In this document: positions 16,987-24,214 of the stretch, one piece after another
Numbering within the stretch: position 1 is the first letter of the stretch
Layout of the letters: each line of letters begins with the position of its first letter
Assembly (NCBI RefSeq): GCF_045999315.1
Contig: NZ_CP174607.1
Coordinates: 3,844,001 to 3,908,000 of the forward strand
Direction: 5' to 3'
Origin: Peredibacter sp045999315
Lineage (GTDB): Bacteria > Bdellovibrionota > Bacteriovoracia > Bacteriovoracales > Bacteriovoracaceae
Length of the DNA: 64,000 nt
Notes under the pieces: generated by a model
Told to the model about the DNA's origin: nothing
Seen by the model: only the letters and a program-made list of their open reading frames with translations
The model's database searches: none
Made by a program: the position numbers and the translations under genes

Positions 16987-18213
16987 ATGGCAAAAATTAA
17001 AGTCGCAAACCCTGTCGTTGAACTAGACGGCGATGAAATGACTCGCATCATTTGGTCATTCATTAAGCAACAACTTATCCTTCCTTATCTTGATATTGAT
17101 ATTAAGTATTACGATCTTGGTATGGAGAACCGTGATGCAACTGACGATAAAGTTACTGTTGAAGCTGCTGAAGCGATCAAGAAGTATAACGTTGGTATCA
17201 AATGCGCGACCATCACTCCTGATGAAAAGCGCGTAGAAGAATTCAAACTTAAGCAAATGTGGAAATCACCAAACGGTACAATCAGAAACATTCTTGACGG
17301 TACAGTTTTCCGTGAGCCAATCGTTATCAAAAACATTCCACGTCTTGTTCCGGGCTGGACTCAACCGATCGTAATCGGTCGTCATGCTTTCGGAGATCAG
17401 TACCGTGCAACTGATACAGTTATCAAAGGCAAAGGAACTCTAAAAATGAGTTTCACTGGCGAAGATGGCAAAACTCAAGAGTGGGAAGTGTATAACTTCA
17501 AAGGCAACGGCGTTGCTCTTTGTATGTACAACACTGAAGAGTCGATCCGTGGATTTGCTGAGTCATGTTTTAACATGGCCCTGATTAAAGGCTGGCCTCT
17601 ATACCTTTCTACTAAAAACACAATCCTTAAGAAGTACGACGGTCAGTTCAAAGACATCTTCAATGAAATCTATGAAAAAGATTACAAGAAGAAATTTGAA
17701 GCTAAAGGCATCGTGTACGAGCACCGTCTCATTGACGATATGGTTGCTGCTTGTATGAAGTGGTCTGGTGGATTCGTTTGGGCTTGTAAAAACTACGACG
17801 GTGACGTTCAGTCAGATACAGTTGCTCAAGGTTTCGGTTCACTTGGTCTTATGACTTCAGTTCTTATGACACCAGATGGGAAGACAGTAGAAGCTGAAGC
17901 TGCTCACGGAACAGTGACTCGTCACTACCGTATGCACCAGCAAGGTAAGCCAACTTCAACTAACCCAATCGCTTCTATCTTCGCTTGGACTCGTGGTCTA
18001 GCTCACAGAGCGAAGCTTGATGGTAACAAAGAGCTTGCTCACTTCTCTGAAACTCTTGAAGCAGTTTGTATCCAGACTGTTGAAGAAGGTAAGATGACAA
18101 AAGATCTAGCTGCTTGTATCCACGGCGATAAAGTAACTGCTGATAAGTATTTAACGACTGAGCAGTTCCTTGAGGCGATCAATCAGAATCTTCAAAAGAA
18201 ACTTAAAGCTTAA
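16987..18213 (+). CDS. icd: NADP-dependent isocitrate dehydrogenase (eukaryotic-type)
   Basis: Oxidative decarboxylation of isocitrate to 2-oxoglutarate with NADP+ in the TCA cycle. The 408-residue sequence is the homodimeric eukaryote-like IDH form, not the E. coli type: KVANPVVELDGDEMTRIIW, WKSPNGTIRNILDGTVFREPI (substrate loop), RHAFGDQYRATD and AAHGTVTRHYR. The ATG at 16987 has TTGGAG upstream; an upstream TTG four codons earlier is rejected. Codons favour GCT for Ala and GGT for Gly, consistent with high expression. It competes with aceA (left edge) for isocitrate. A strong terminator follows. Confidence 0.97.
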   Translation: MAKIKVANPVVELDGDEMTRIIWSFIKQQLILPYLDIDIKYYDLGMENRDATDDKVTVEAAEAIKKYNVGIKCATITPDEKRVEEFKLKQMWKSPNGTIRNILDGTVFREPIVIKNIPRLVPGWTQPIVIGRHAFGDQYRATDTVIKGKGTLKMSFTGEDGKTQEWEVYNFKGNGVALCMYNTEESIRGFAESCFNMALIKGWPLYLSTKNTILKKYDGQFKDIFNEIYEKDYKKKFEAKGIVYEHRLIDDMVAACMKWSGGFVWACKNYDGDVQSDTVAQGFGSLGLMTSVLMTPDGKTVEAEAAHGTVTRHYRMHQQGKPTSTNPIASIFAWTRGLAHRAKLDGNKELAHFSETLEAVCIQTVEEGKMTKDLAACIHGDKVTADKYLTTEQFLEAINQNLQKKLKA

Positions 18214-18228
18214 TTGCTAAAAGTATAA

Positions 18229-18253
18229 GGCCCTCGAAAGAGGGCCTTTTTTT
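18229..18253 (+). terminator. Intrinsic terminator of icd
   Basis: GGCCCTC-GAAA-GAGGGCC followed by seven T residues, 15 bp after the icd stop. It is a textbook rho-independent terminator for the plus strand. Confidence 0.95.
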
Positions 18254-18272
18254 ATTTGTCTTCATTTCCCTA

Positions 18273-18302
18273 CCAAAAAAAAGGGGCCCCATTCGGGACC
18301 CC
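18273..18302 (-). terminator. Intrinsic terminator of the secreted protein gene at 18331
   Basis: On the minus strand GGGGTCCC-GAAT-GGGGCCCC (with one G-U pair) is followed by eight T residues. It lies 28 bp downstream of the minus-strand stop codon at 18331 and faces the icd terminator. Confidence 0.9.
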
Positions 18303-18330
18303 AGAATTCCGTGAGAGAATTTTACGCTAA

Positions 18331-18927
18331 TTACTTAACGCTGATTTTCACTTCGCGAACTTTTGTTGAAGCTGGCTTGTACTGAATGTCTTCCACACAA
18401 CCAGGAAGAGTTGTACCTGCTTCACCTACTGGACAAAGGCGAGAATTTCTTGTGTCTACAACTTGGATTGTTCTTGTAACTAGAGCTGTAGAAAGTTCTA
18501 GGTTTTTAGCGGCCCATGACTTACGAACGCGAGCTTGACGACCACCGAAGTCCCAACGACCTTGAGAAGCGCCTTCAAGAGCTGCTAGATCAGCGGCAGA
18601 GAAATCTGCTGGATCAAGATTAAGAGTTAGGTAACCTTCTCTGTTTTCAGGATCATTTGAAACACCATCTCTGAATGTAACAGTTGCTTGAACAGCAGGC
18701 TCGCTCTCAAGAACAACTACTTCTGTACATACTTGAGAGATTTCACCATTTGGGTTACAACCAGGAATTTGTCTTACTTCTGTTTTAGAAGGAAGTGATA
18801 CGAAACGTACGTCAGCTAGACGGATGTTTGAGTGAGCTGGAGAGATATCAGCTTGGTTTGAGTAGCTGATGCCAGCGAATGCTGAAGAAGCAAGAAGTGA
18901 AAGAGCAAGTGTGAGAGTCGTTTTCAT
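18331..18927 (-). CDS. Secreted protein, function unknown, controlled by TIGR02147 operator
   Basis: A 198-residue protein with a clean Sec signal: MKTTLTLALSLLASSAFA, then mature GISYSNQADISPAH. The rest is beta-rich with four cysteines in two pairs (GCNPNGEISQVC; CPVGEAGTTLPGC) that could form disulfides. I do not recognise the family. A longer reading frame upstream begins far from a ribosome site; the ATG at 18927 has AGGAG 7 bp before it. It is monocistronic, with its own promoter, 5' stem-loop and terminator. The TGAAAC/GTTTCA motif in the promoter is shared with the regulator operon at 19973. The 5' stem-loop suggests a stable, abundant transcript. Confidence 0.85.
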   Translation of the reverse strand: MKTTLTLALSLLASSAFAGISYSNQADISPAHSNIRLADVRFVSLPSKTEVRQIPGCNPNGEISQVCTEVVVLESEPAVQATVTFRDGVSNDPENREGYLTLNLDPADFSAADLAALEGASQGRWDFGGRQARVRKSWAAKNLELSTALVTRTIQVVDTRNSRLCPVGEAGTTLPGCVEDIQYKPASTKVREVKISVK

Positions 18928-18947
18928 GTTTTTCTCCTGTTGGTTGT

Positions 18948-18991
18948 CTCTTCGATGAAGAGTGGGTATGAGCCACTTTAACCATACCCAC
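18948..18991 (-). promoter_or_regulatory. Two 5'-UTR hairpins of the secreted protein mRNA
   Basis: On the minus strand GTGGGTATG pairs with CATACCCAC (9 bp, 18991-18962), beginning about 3 nt after the predicted transcription start, and CTCTTC-ATC-GAAGAG (18962-18948) follows before the ribosome site. A 5'-terminal stem-loop usually protects mRNA from RNase E, so a stabilising role is inferred. Confidence 0.55.
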
Positions 18992-19000
18992 ATGACTCTC

Positions 19001-19052
19001 TCAATAGAATTTGCAACGATCCGTTTCAAAGCGTTTCATGAGTTTGAAACGC
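19001..19052 (-). promoter_or_regulatory. Promoter with GTTTCA/TGAAAC operator upstream of the 18331 gene
   Basis: The promoter reads TTGAAA (19029-19024), a 17-bp spacer and TATTGA (19006-19001). The -35 box is inside the half-site CGTTTCA (19022-19028). Upstream lies the palindrome GTTTCA-N6-TGAAAC (19033-19050). The same half-sites and 6-bp spacing occur before the TIGR02147 regulator (20840-20857), so it is probably that regulator's binding site. Mode of action (activation or repression) is unknown. Confidence 0.6.
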
Positions 19053-19070
19053 CTAAAAATTACACACAAT

Positions 19071-19094
19071 AAAAAAGGGCCGCAAAAGCGGCCC
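19071..19094 (-). terminator. Intrinsic terminator of the TIGR02147 operon
   Basis: On the minus strand GGGCCGC-TTTT-GCGGCCC is followed by TTTTTT, 28 bp after the stop at 19122. It closes the two-gene unit made of the regulator and a secreted protein. Confidence 0.95.
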
Positions 19095-19121
19095 CTTCTT
19101 AGAGAAATATTCTTTTAATGA

Positions 19122-19976
19122 TTAATCGCAGGCACCTTGTGAAGCATACTTCTGGGTGAAATAAGTCATACCTCTAAGGAAGTTCTCCTCCCAGGACACG
19201 ATGTTCATGCGTCCCACCATAATGGTTGTACCAGAGCGTGAAGACTCATCGTTTGTGGGTTGATTTAATTTCACCTTACACGCACCTCTCTTTCCGAAGA
19301 CGCGGTAACGTCCATCAACTTTTATATTGAGATTCTTGTAGGCGAAGAAAGAAGAGACTTCCATGTACTCTTTAACATTAGAAAGGTGACCAGAATGAAG
19401 AGCGGCATTCATATAACGAGCGCTTCTAGAGGACAATTCCCCCATCTCTATCATGTGCTCGTAGACCACCTCATGAAGGATAAGCGAGGTCTGAACGTCT
19501 TTATCTAGGGAGAGCCAGATGTCCTTCTGAAACGTAAACTTCACTTCCCCTGGAAATGGACTTTGGTTCTGAGTCGCGGCCTGAACAATTTCACATCCCG
19601 AAGGCAATTCAGCAATGCCTTCATCGCTGATATTGATGAGATCATTGGTGGTGAACTTCACAAGTTTTGAACGCTTTTGCGAGGATCTTTCAAGCTCTGA
19701 GATCTCTTTTTCAATCTCCAAAGCTCTTGCTAAGAATTTAGCAGCAATCACCGAATCAACTGACGAAAATTCCTTCAAGGTCGCTGCGATAATTTCAGGG
19801 CGCGTTCCCTCTCTAGTGACAGGTTCAAATCCCCAGTCTTCTCCGCCCTGGAAGATATCAAGAACCACTGTTCTTTGAGTTGGACAAACAATGACGTCAC
19901 CGCCATTTCCTACTCTATCGCCGGCATGAACAAGGAGACTTGTTGTGAGGGCCATGAGGCCAATGAGTTTTTTCAT
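19122..19976 (-). CDS. Secreted protein with GNGGDVIVC motif, function unknown
   Basis: A 284-residue protein with signal peptide MKKLIGLMALTTSLLVHA and mature GDRVGNGGDVIVC. It also has a SLILHEVVYEHMIEMGELSSRSARYMNAALHS segment where the HE and the helix after it resemble HEXX-type motifs, but the full HEXXH is absent (HEVVYEH). Proteins with GNGGD near the N-terminus seem typical of predatory deltaproteobacteria; this is from memory. The start overlaps the regulator's stop by 4 bp (ATGA type), so the two are translated together. It may be the regulator's main target or effector. Confidence 0.8.
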   Translation of the reverse strand: MKKLIGLMALTTSLLVHAGDRVGNGGDVIVCPTQRTVVLDIFQGGEDWGFEPVTREGTRPEIIAATLKEFSSVDSVIAAKFLARALEIEKEISELERSSQKRSKLVKFTTNDLINISDEGIAELPSGCEIVQAATQNQSPFPGEVKFTFQKDIWLSLDKDVQTSLILHEVVYEHMIEMGELSSRSARYMNAALHSGHLSNVKEYMEVSSFFAYKNLNIKVDGRYRVFGKRGACKVKLNQPTNDESSRSGTTIMVGRMNIVSWEENFLRGMTYFTQKYASQGACD

Positions 19977-20782
19977 TGTAGGTTATCCTTTGAGAGATTC
20001 TGTTGGGTCAATTTTGTTAGAGGGAAAAACTGAACCGCCAGACGATAAACTTCTTTTTTCTCGCCTGCTTCCAAAACGTCTGAGAGTTCGTCCTGGAATT
20101 TACGGATCATTTCCTTTGCCTGGGCCATCTTAGATGGATCAACTGGCATTGTAATATAAGTAAAGTCTCGCTCTTGAATGGAATCACGGTGAAGTGATTC
20201 TTTAGCAAGTTCCAAATTTTCTTCGTGGCTCTTTCTAACTGATAAGTTTACGGTATCGTCTGAAGAACGGATTTTCGCCTGCACACGAACCAGCTCACCT
20301 TTTTTAATTTCCAGAAAACCTAGGTCTAAAAGACGCTCAACCACTTCTTGTGAGCGATATTTTGTAATACCAAGACGACCAGCAATCCATGCATAATCGT
20401 TGATAAAATCGTCTGTCTTAATGAGAGATAAAACGGCGAAGTGTTCCCACTCGGCCATGAGCTTAAAGGTCGAAGCTTCAATCTCCAGATACTTTGGGGC
20501 CGCTTCATCTTTTTCCATTTCCTCGACCGTTCTGTATTTTCTTTTTTCAGGAAATAGATTCAGGATTTCATTACGAGAGACAGGATCAATTAAAAGTTTG
20601 CGGGTGATTTTCTCAGCGAGATCTTTCGAAACATTTCTTTTCCCATTCATGATGGCCGAAAGAGCACCATGATGAATGCCGACTTTTCTAGAGTATGAAC
20701 GAAGGGAAAATTTCGGGTTCTTGCTTTGAGCAGCAAGGAGATGACTTCTTAAAAGTTTTTGAATCGCTAATTGCTCGTCCAT
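19973..20782 (-). CDS. TIGR02147 (DUF4423) family transcriptional regulator
   Basis: A 269-residue regulator. Residues 17-60 form a HTH: NPKFSLRSYSRKVGIHHGALSAIMNGKRNVS. The rest has the DUF4423 layout with WEHFAVLSLIKTDDF, then a winged region GITKYRSQEVVERLLDLGFL. This family is concentrated in Bdellovibrio relatives and Fibrobacteres. The ATG at 20782 lacks a strong Shine-Dalgarno site. Two overlapping palindromes of TGAAACA/TGTTTCA, 47-76 bp upstream, cover its predicted -35 box, suggesting autoregulation. Its other target is probably the secreted protein gene at 18331. Confidence 0.9.
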   Translation of the reverse strand: MDEQLAIQKLLRSHLLAAQSKNPKFSLRSYSRKVGIHHGALSAIMNGKRNVSKDLAEKITRKLLIDPVSRNEILNLFPEKRKYRTVEEMEKDEAAPKYLEIEASTFKLMAEWEHFAVLSLIKTDDFINDYAWIAGRLGITKYRSQEVVERLLDLGFLEIKKGELVRVQAKIRSSDDTVNLSVRKSHEENLELAKESLHRDSIQERDFTYITMPVDPSKMAQAKEMIRKFQDELSDVLEAGEKKEVYRLAVQFFPLTKLTQQNLSKDNLQ

Positions 20783-20817
20783 TATGCCAGGGACGATAGG
20801 ATGAAATCGGGTCTAAA

Positions 20818-20858
20818 ACAATAAATTTTGAAACAATGTGTTTCATTTACATGAAACA
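20818..20858 (-). promoter_or_regulatory. Triple half-site operator and promoter of the TIGR02147 operon
   Basis: TGAAACA-ATG-TGTTTCA (20829-20845) and TGTTTCAT-TTAC-ATGAAACA (20839-20858) are both perfect inverted repeats sharing the middle half-site. A weak promoter is ATGAAA (20846-20841) with a 17-bp spacer to TATTGT (20823-20818), so the central half-site is the -35 box. The core GTTTCA-N6-TGAAAC recurs at 19033-19050. Confidence 0.6.
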
Positions 20859-20886
20859 TCTTAAGCATTCATTAGATTTTCAATAC

Positions 20887-22248
20887 TTAGAAGAAAATGT
20901 CCGTCGACAAGGCCACGGTTTCCCCGGTCTGGCCGGCGGTATAGAATCCAAAAAAGCTTCCCACTGGCGACTGCTCTAGGTGGTTCACCATCACATTTAA
21001 ACGCCAATTACGTGTATCCCTTGGATAATAGTTAAAACCTCCCACCACTTCCCAGGGATTATTAAACTCTCCCCAGATGTAAGTGTAGGAACTATAAATC
21101 TCCCACTTACGAGGGACGATCTGATACGCCGTTTGCATCATGAATCCATGATCAAAAATATTATCCTCTGGTGTGGGGCCATTTTTCTTAAATCCATCTA
21201 ACCAGCGCCAATAGTAGTTAAAATCAAAAAAGAATCCGCGATACTTTACCGCCGCATCCGCTGAGAGGATGGAATAGTTCGCACGCTGAATGGTCACACC
21301 CTGGGCCAATGCTCCTTCATCAAAAAGATTCACCCCATCTGAGAGTCGGAGCTGAGTATTATTGGGATTATCATTAATATCGGGCTGAGCGAATCGATCT
21401 TCTCTACTCTGAGTGACCGAGATACCAAAACGACTGGAAAGCTTGTCATGCATTTCATAATCGCCGTAGCCACCACGAGGACCAAACTCGCCTGTAGGAA
21501 GTATCCAAACACTTCCTCCGTAGGCCATATTCCGTGTGAACTGTGAGGCCTTGATCCCTACTTCACTTAAGGCGTTCCCCACCATTAAACGATAAAAGAG
21601 AGTGTCAGTGAGCTGTCCTCTCGCTGTGAGTCCCATAGTAAACCCGGGCTTAAAAAACTCGTCTCCCATAAAGCGGTCACCACTTAAAAAATAGGGATGC
21701 TGACCATTTAATGAACGAGCACCAGGAAGACCATCAATCCCAGCTTGAAGGACGAATTTTTTATCGAAGTTATAAGCGATGGACCCAATGATATTCACAT
21801 TCTTAGTGGTGTTCACGGTCCAGAAATTGATGACATATTCTAACTTTGGATCATAGGCCCATCCACGAAGCCACATGATGGCACGGTGGAGTTCAATATC
21901 ATTTCGAGTGTCCACATTGCGCTTATTCCCCAAATGATCGTGATAACTCTGACTAGCTGGTTGCTGATTCATGTAACGAGCAAGAACATAGAAACTAAGA
22001 TTGATACTACCTGCATCGGTCTTACCTAAAAGCACACCTTTCCCGGGGTCAATTGCCCCCCAAGTTTCTGTATGACGTTCTTCCGCCTTCCGAATCTCTT
22101 TAACGTCGTGCTGCTCAGGTGAATCTTCCTGCTCCTGCATATCCAGGGGATCCGTCATGTTCCGAAGCATTCGTGGAGGTTGCAACATAGATGATTGGGC
22201 AAAGGCATTGATGCTCAAGAAGAAGCAGAGGATAAGATATTTATGCAA
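20887..22248 (-). CDS. Outer membrane porin-like beta-barrel protein
   Basis: A 453-residue secreted beta-barrel. The signal peptide is MHKYLILCFFLSINAFA, cleaved before QSSMLQPPRM. The body has alternating aromatic strands and ends with a typical outer-membrane terminus (VALSTDIFF). It resembles phosphate-selective porins (OprO/OprP), with AIMWLRGWAYDPKLEYVINFW, but specificity is not readable. A TTG start at 22248 is chosen because AAAGGAG lies 6 bp before it and it yields the clean signal peptide; a GTG sixteen codons upstream lacks a site. It ends next to the TIGR02147 operator region. Confidence 0.8.
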   Translation of the reverse strand: MHKYLILCFFLSINAFAQSSMLQPPRMLRNMTDPLDMQEQEDSPEQHDVKEIRKAEERHTETWGAIDPGKGVLLGKTDAGSINLSFYVLARYMNQQPASQSYHDHLGNKRNVDTRNDIELHRAIMWLRGWAYDPKLEYVINFWTVNTTKNVNIIGSIAYNFDKKFVLQAGIDGLPGARSLNGQHPYFLSGDRFMGDEFFKPGFTMGLTARGQLTDTLFYRLMVGNALSEVGIKASQFTRNMAYGGSVWILPTGEFGPRGGYGDYEMHDKLSSRFGISVTQSREDRFAQPDINDNPNNTQLRLSDGVNLFDEGALAQGVTIQRANYSILSADAAVKYRGFFFDFNYYWRWLDGFKKNGPTPEDNIFDHGFMMQTAYQIVPRKWEIYSSYTYIWGEFNNPWEVVGGFNYYPRDTRNWRLNVMVNHLEQSPVGSFFGFYTAGQTGETVALSTDIFF

Positions 22249-22328
22249 CACTGACTCCTTTAATGACTCGGGAATCAGATGCAGATTGAATGCCACTAAA
22301 TTTTATGGAGTTTGGGGAGAAAATGCCC

Positions 22329-22356
22329 AAAAAAAGGGCCCTTATTCAAGGGCCCT
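22329..22356 (-). terminator. Intrinsic terminator of the small gene at 22365
   Basis: On the minus strand GGGCCCTT-GAAT-AAGGGCCC is followed by seven T residues, 9 bp after the stop codon of the gene above. It isolates that gene from the porin gene downstream. Confidence 0.93.
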
Positions 22357-22364
22357 GTAGATTT

Positions 22365-22694
22365 TTAACTCAGCTTTATCACTCTTCGGATTTCCACATC
22401 ATTTGGGAACTTTAAATGCAGGAGCATTAATTTCTCCCGACCACGTCCAATTGATGTCTTCATCTTCTGAATCGTAAAACCCTGGTCTTCCTTGAGCTTA
22501 TGGATAATGCTCGTGAGTTGCCCTTCGGAGCCCTCAAAATAAAGCGAATGAATTTTATTAGTTAGGTATTGAAAGAAGATCTCACTATCATCCATGCTGA
22601 GTGGAATGATTGATGTTCCGACACGCGGATTAACAACTTTTAAGGTTGGGCGCTTTACCAGTGAGTAACGCTCTAAGAGCTTTATCCATCTCAT
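22365..22694 (-). CDS. Hypothetical protein, 109 residues
   Basis: I do not recognise this protein. It is small, soluble and basic (LLERYSLVKRPTLKVVNP), with RGREKLMLLHLKFPNDVEIRRV near the C-terminus and no membrane span or signal. The ATG at 22694 is preceded by AGAGGA with 8-bp spacing; an in-frame TTG upstream is less likely. The transcription unit has its own terminator and lies back to back with ppx, whose start is 82 bp away. Confidence 0.7.
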   Translation of the reverse strand: MRWIKLLERYSLVKRPTLKVVNPRVGTSIIPLSMDDSEIFFQYLTNKIHSLYFEGSEGQLTSIIHKLKEDQGFTIQKMKTSIGRGREKLMLLHLKFPNDVEIRRVIKLS

Positions 22695-22775
22695 ACACTT
22701 ATTCCTCTGAACTTTATACAAGCTTAATAAGGTACCTTTGAGTTTTTTGCCAGAGTGTGTGTAATATTAACTTGT

Positions 22776-23723
22776 ATGCCAAGCTACCTAAACAAAGTTC
22801 TGAACCAAGAAACGATCGCCGCCATTGATTTGGGCTCTAATGCTCTTAGGGCCATTATCGTGCGTAAGAATGGAAGTGCAGTTGAAGTCATTAAAAACTT
22901 CCGCGAACCTCTGCGCCTGGGAGAGGACGTTTTTAATACAGGTTTTATCTCTCCTGAGAAAATGGAACTCACTGAAGAGGCCTTCATTAAGCTTTTTCAT
23001 GTGTTCGCTGAATATAATGTGACCGATACTCGTGCCATGGCCACTTCGGCGATGCGTGACTCTCGAAATGGTCCGGCCCTGGCAGAAAGAATTGCTCATA
23101 CTACTGGGATTGAAATTCAAACCATCCGTGGAAATGAAGAGGCACGCCTGATCTTCGAGGCGGTCAGAGGTCAGGTGAACCTCAAAAAGAAGACCGCGGT
23201 TCTAATGGACATTGGCGGTGGAAGTACTGAACTTATTATCGTTAAGAATGAAGAATTAATCGCAGTAGAAAGTTTCAACGTCGGCACCGTTAGGCTTCTT
23301 CGCTATAACCAAGAAGACCTGGAAGAAGTGATCGCTGAGCAAATGGAAAAGATGCTCGCCTTTATTGCCACTCATTTAAAAAATAAAAAACCGGATCTTT
23401 TTATCGGCACAGGTGGAAACCTTCGTCGAATTGGAAAAATCAGAAAGAAAATGCTCGGTAAATCAACTTCCCAGCTTGCTCTCTTTAGTGAAATTTCTCA
23501 CATGGAAGAGGCCATTCTTTCTATGAGTTATGTCGATCGCATTCGTCGTCTTGAGCTGGATCAAAACCGCGCAGATGTGATCCTTCCCGCAATCATGCTG
23601 ACTCATCACTTGATGGAAAAATTAAAGCTTAAAGAAATTCACTTACCGAAGGTCGGACTCAAAGAAGGCATTATCCTTTCCATGCTACCGAAAACGCCCA
23701 AAAAATTTGTTCTGAAAGACTAG
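22776..23723 (+). CDS. ppx: Exopolyphosphatase / guanosine pentaphosphatase (Ppx/GppA)
   Basis: A 315-residue Ppx/GppA-family phosphatase that removes terminal phosphate from polyphosphate or pppGpp. It has the sugar-kinase-like phosphate motifs: ETIAAIDLGSNALRAIIVR at the N-terminus, then MATSAMRDSRNG, TIRGNEEARLIF and MDIGGGSTELIIVKNE, and GTGGNLRRIGKI. It is the short form lacking the C-terminal HD domain of E. coli Ppx (513 residues). No good ribosome site precedes the ATG. Its end overlaps sixA by 4 bp on the other strand, next to ppk, giving a polyphosphate synthesis and breakdown cluster. Confidence 0.92.
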   Translation: MPSYLNKVLNQETIAAIDLGSNALRAIIVRKNGSAVEVIKNFREPLRLGEDVFNTGFISPEKMELTEEAFIKLFHVFAEYNVTDTRAMATSAMRDSRNGPALAERIAHTTGIEIQTIRGNEEARLIFEAVRGQVNLKKKTAVLMDIGGGSTELIIVKNEELIAVESFNVGTVRLLRYNQEDLEEVIAEQMEKMLAFIATHLKNKKPDLFIGTGGNLRRIGKIRKKMLGKSTSQLALFSEISHMEEAILSMSYVDRIRRLELDQNRADVILPAIMLTHHLMEKLKLKEIHLPKVGLKEGIILSMLPKTPKKFVLKD

Positions 23724-24214
23724 TCCGTCACCGTTCTTAGAAATTTTGGACTAATAAGAAGCTCCATAGTGAAGCCCTTCCACATGCCTCCTTCTAGAAC
23801 ACAGATCCCACCCTTCTTAATGGTCATGAAATCATGCTCAGGATGCAGGGCCAGGAGTGCAGCGATGACTTTGGTAATATGCGGATCGTGTCCCACAAAA
23901 ACATAAGTGCCATCAGTGGGAAGAAATGAAATGTATTCCACCAGGTGACGTGGATCATCCAGAATGTCCAGGTCGGCCATCATTTCTAAATCAGATTCCT
24001 GATAATAACTCCAGAACAACTCAGCGGTCTGAATCGCACGGGCCAGTGGAGACGAAAAGATCACATCAATATTGTCCTGTACTTTTTTAAACTGCTTGAA
24101 GGTCTTATGCAGACGCTTAATTCCTTCATCGGTAAGTTCACGCTCAAAATCAGCGTCTTGATCAAAAGAAAAATGACCTTCAGCTAAACCATGACGAAGG
24201 AAGATCAGTCTCAT
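23720..24214 (-). CDS. sixA: Phosphohistidine phosphatase SixA
   Basis: A 164-residue histidine phosphatase superfamily member. The catalytic RHG is at residues 7-9 (MRLIFLRHG), the second Arg in IFSSPLARAIQTAE, and the catalytic His in FVGHDPHITKV. SixA dephosphorylates phosphohistidine in phosphorelay or PTS proteins. Its start overlaps the ppk stop by 4 bp, so it is translated with ppk, whose catalysis uses a phosphohistidine. Its target here is not known. It is convergent with ppx. Confidence 0.92.
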   Translation of the reverse strand: MRLIFLRHGLAEGHFSFDQDADFERELTDEGIKRLHKTFKQFKKVQDNIDVIFSSPLARAIQTAELFWSYYQESDLEMMADLDILDDPRHLVEYISFLPTDGTYVFVGHDPHITKVIAALLALHPEHDFMTIKKGGICVLEGGMWKGFTMELLISPKFLRTVTD

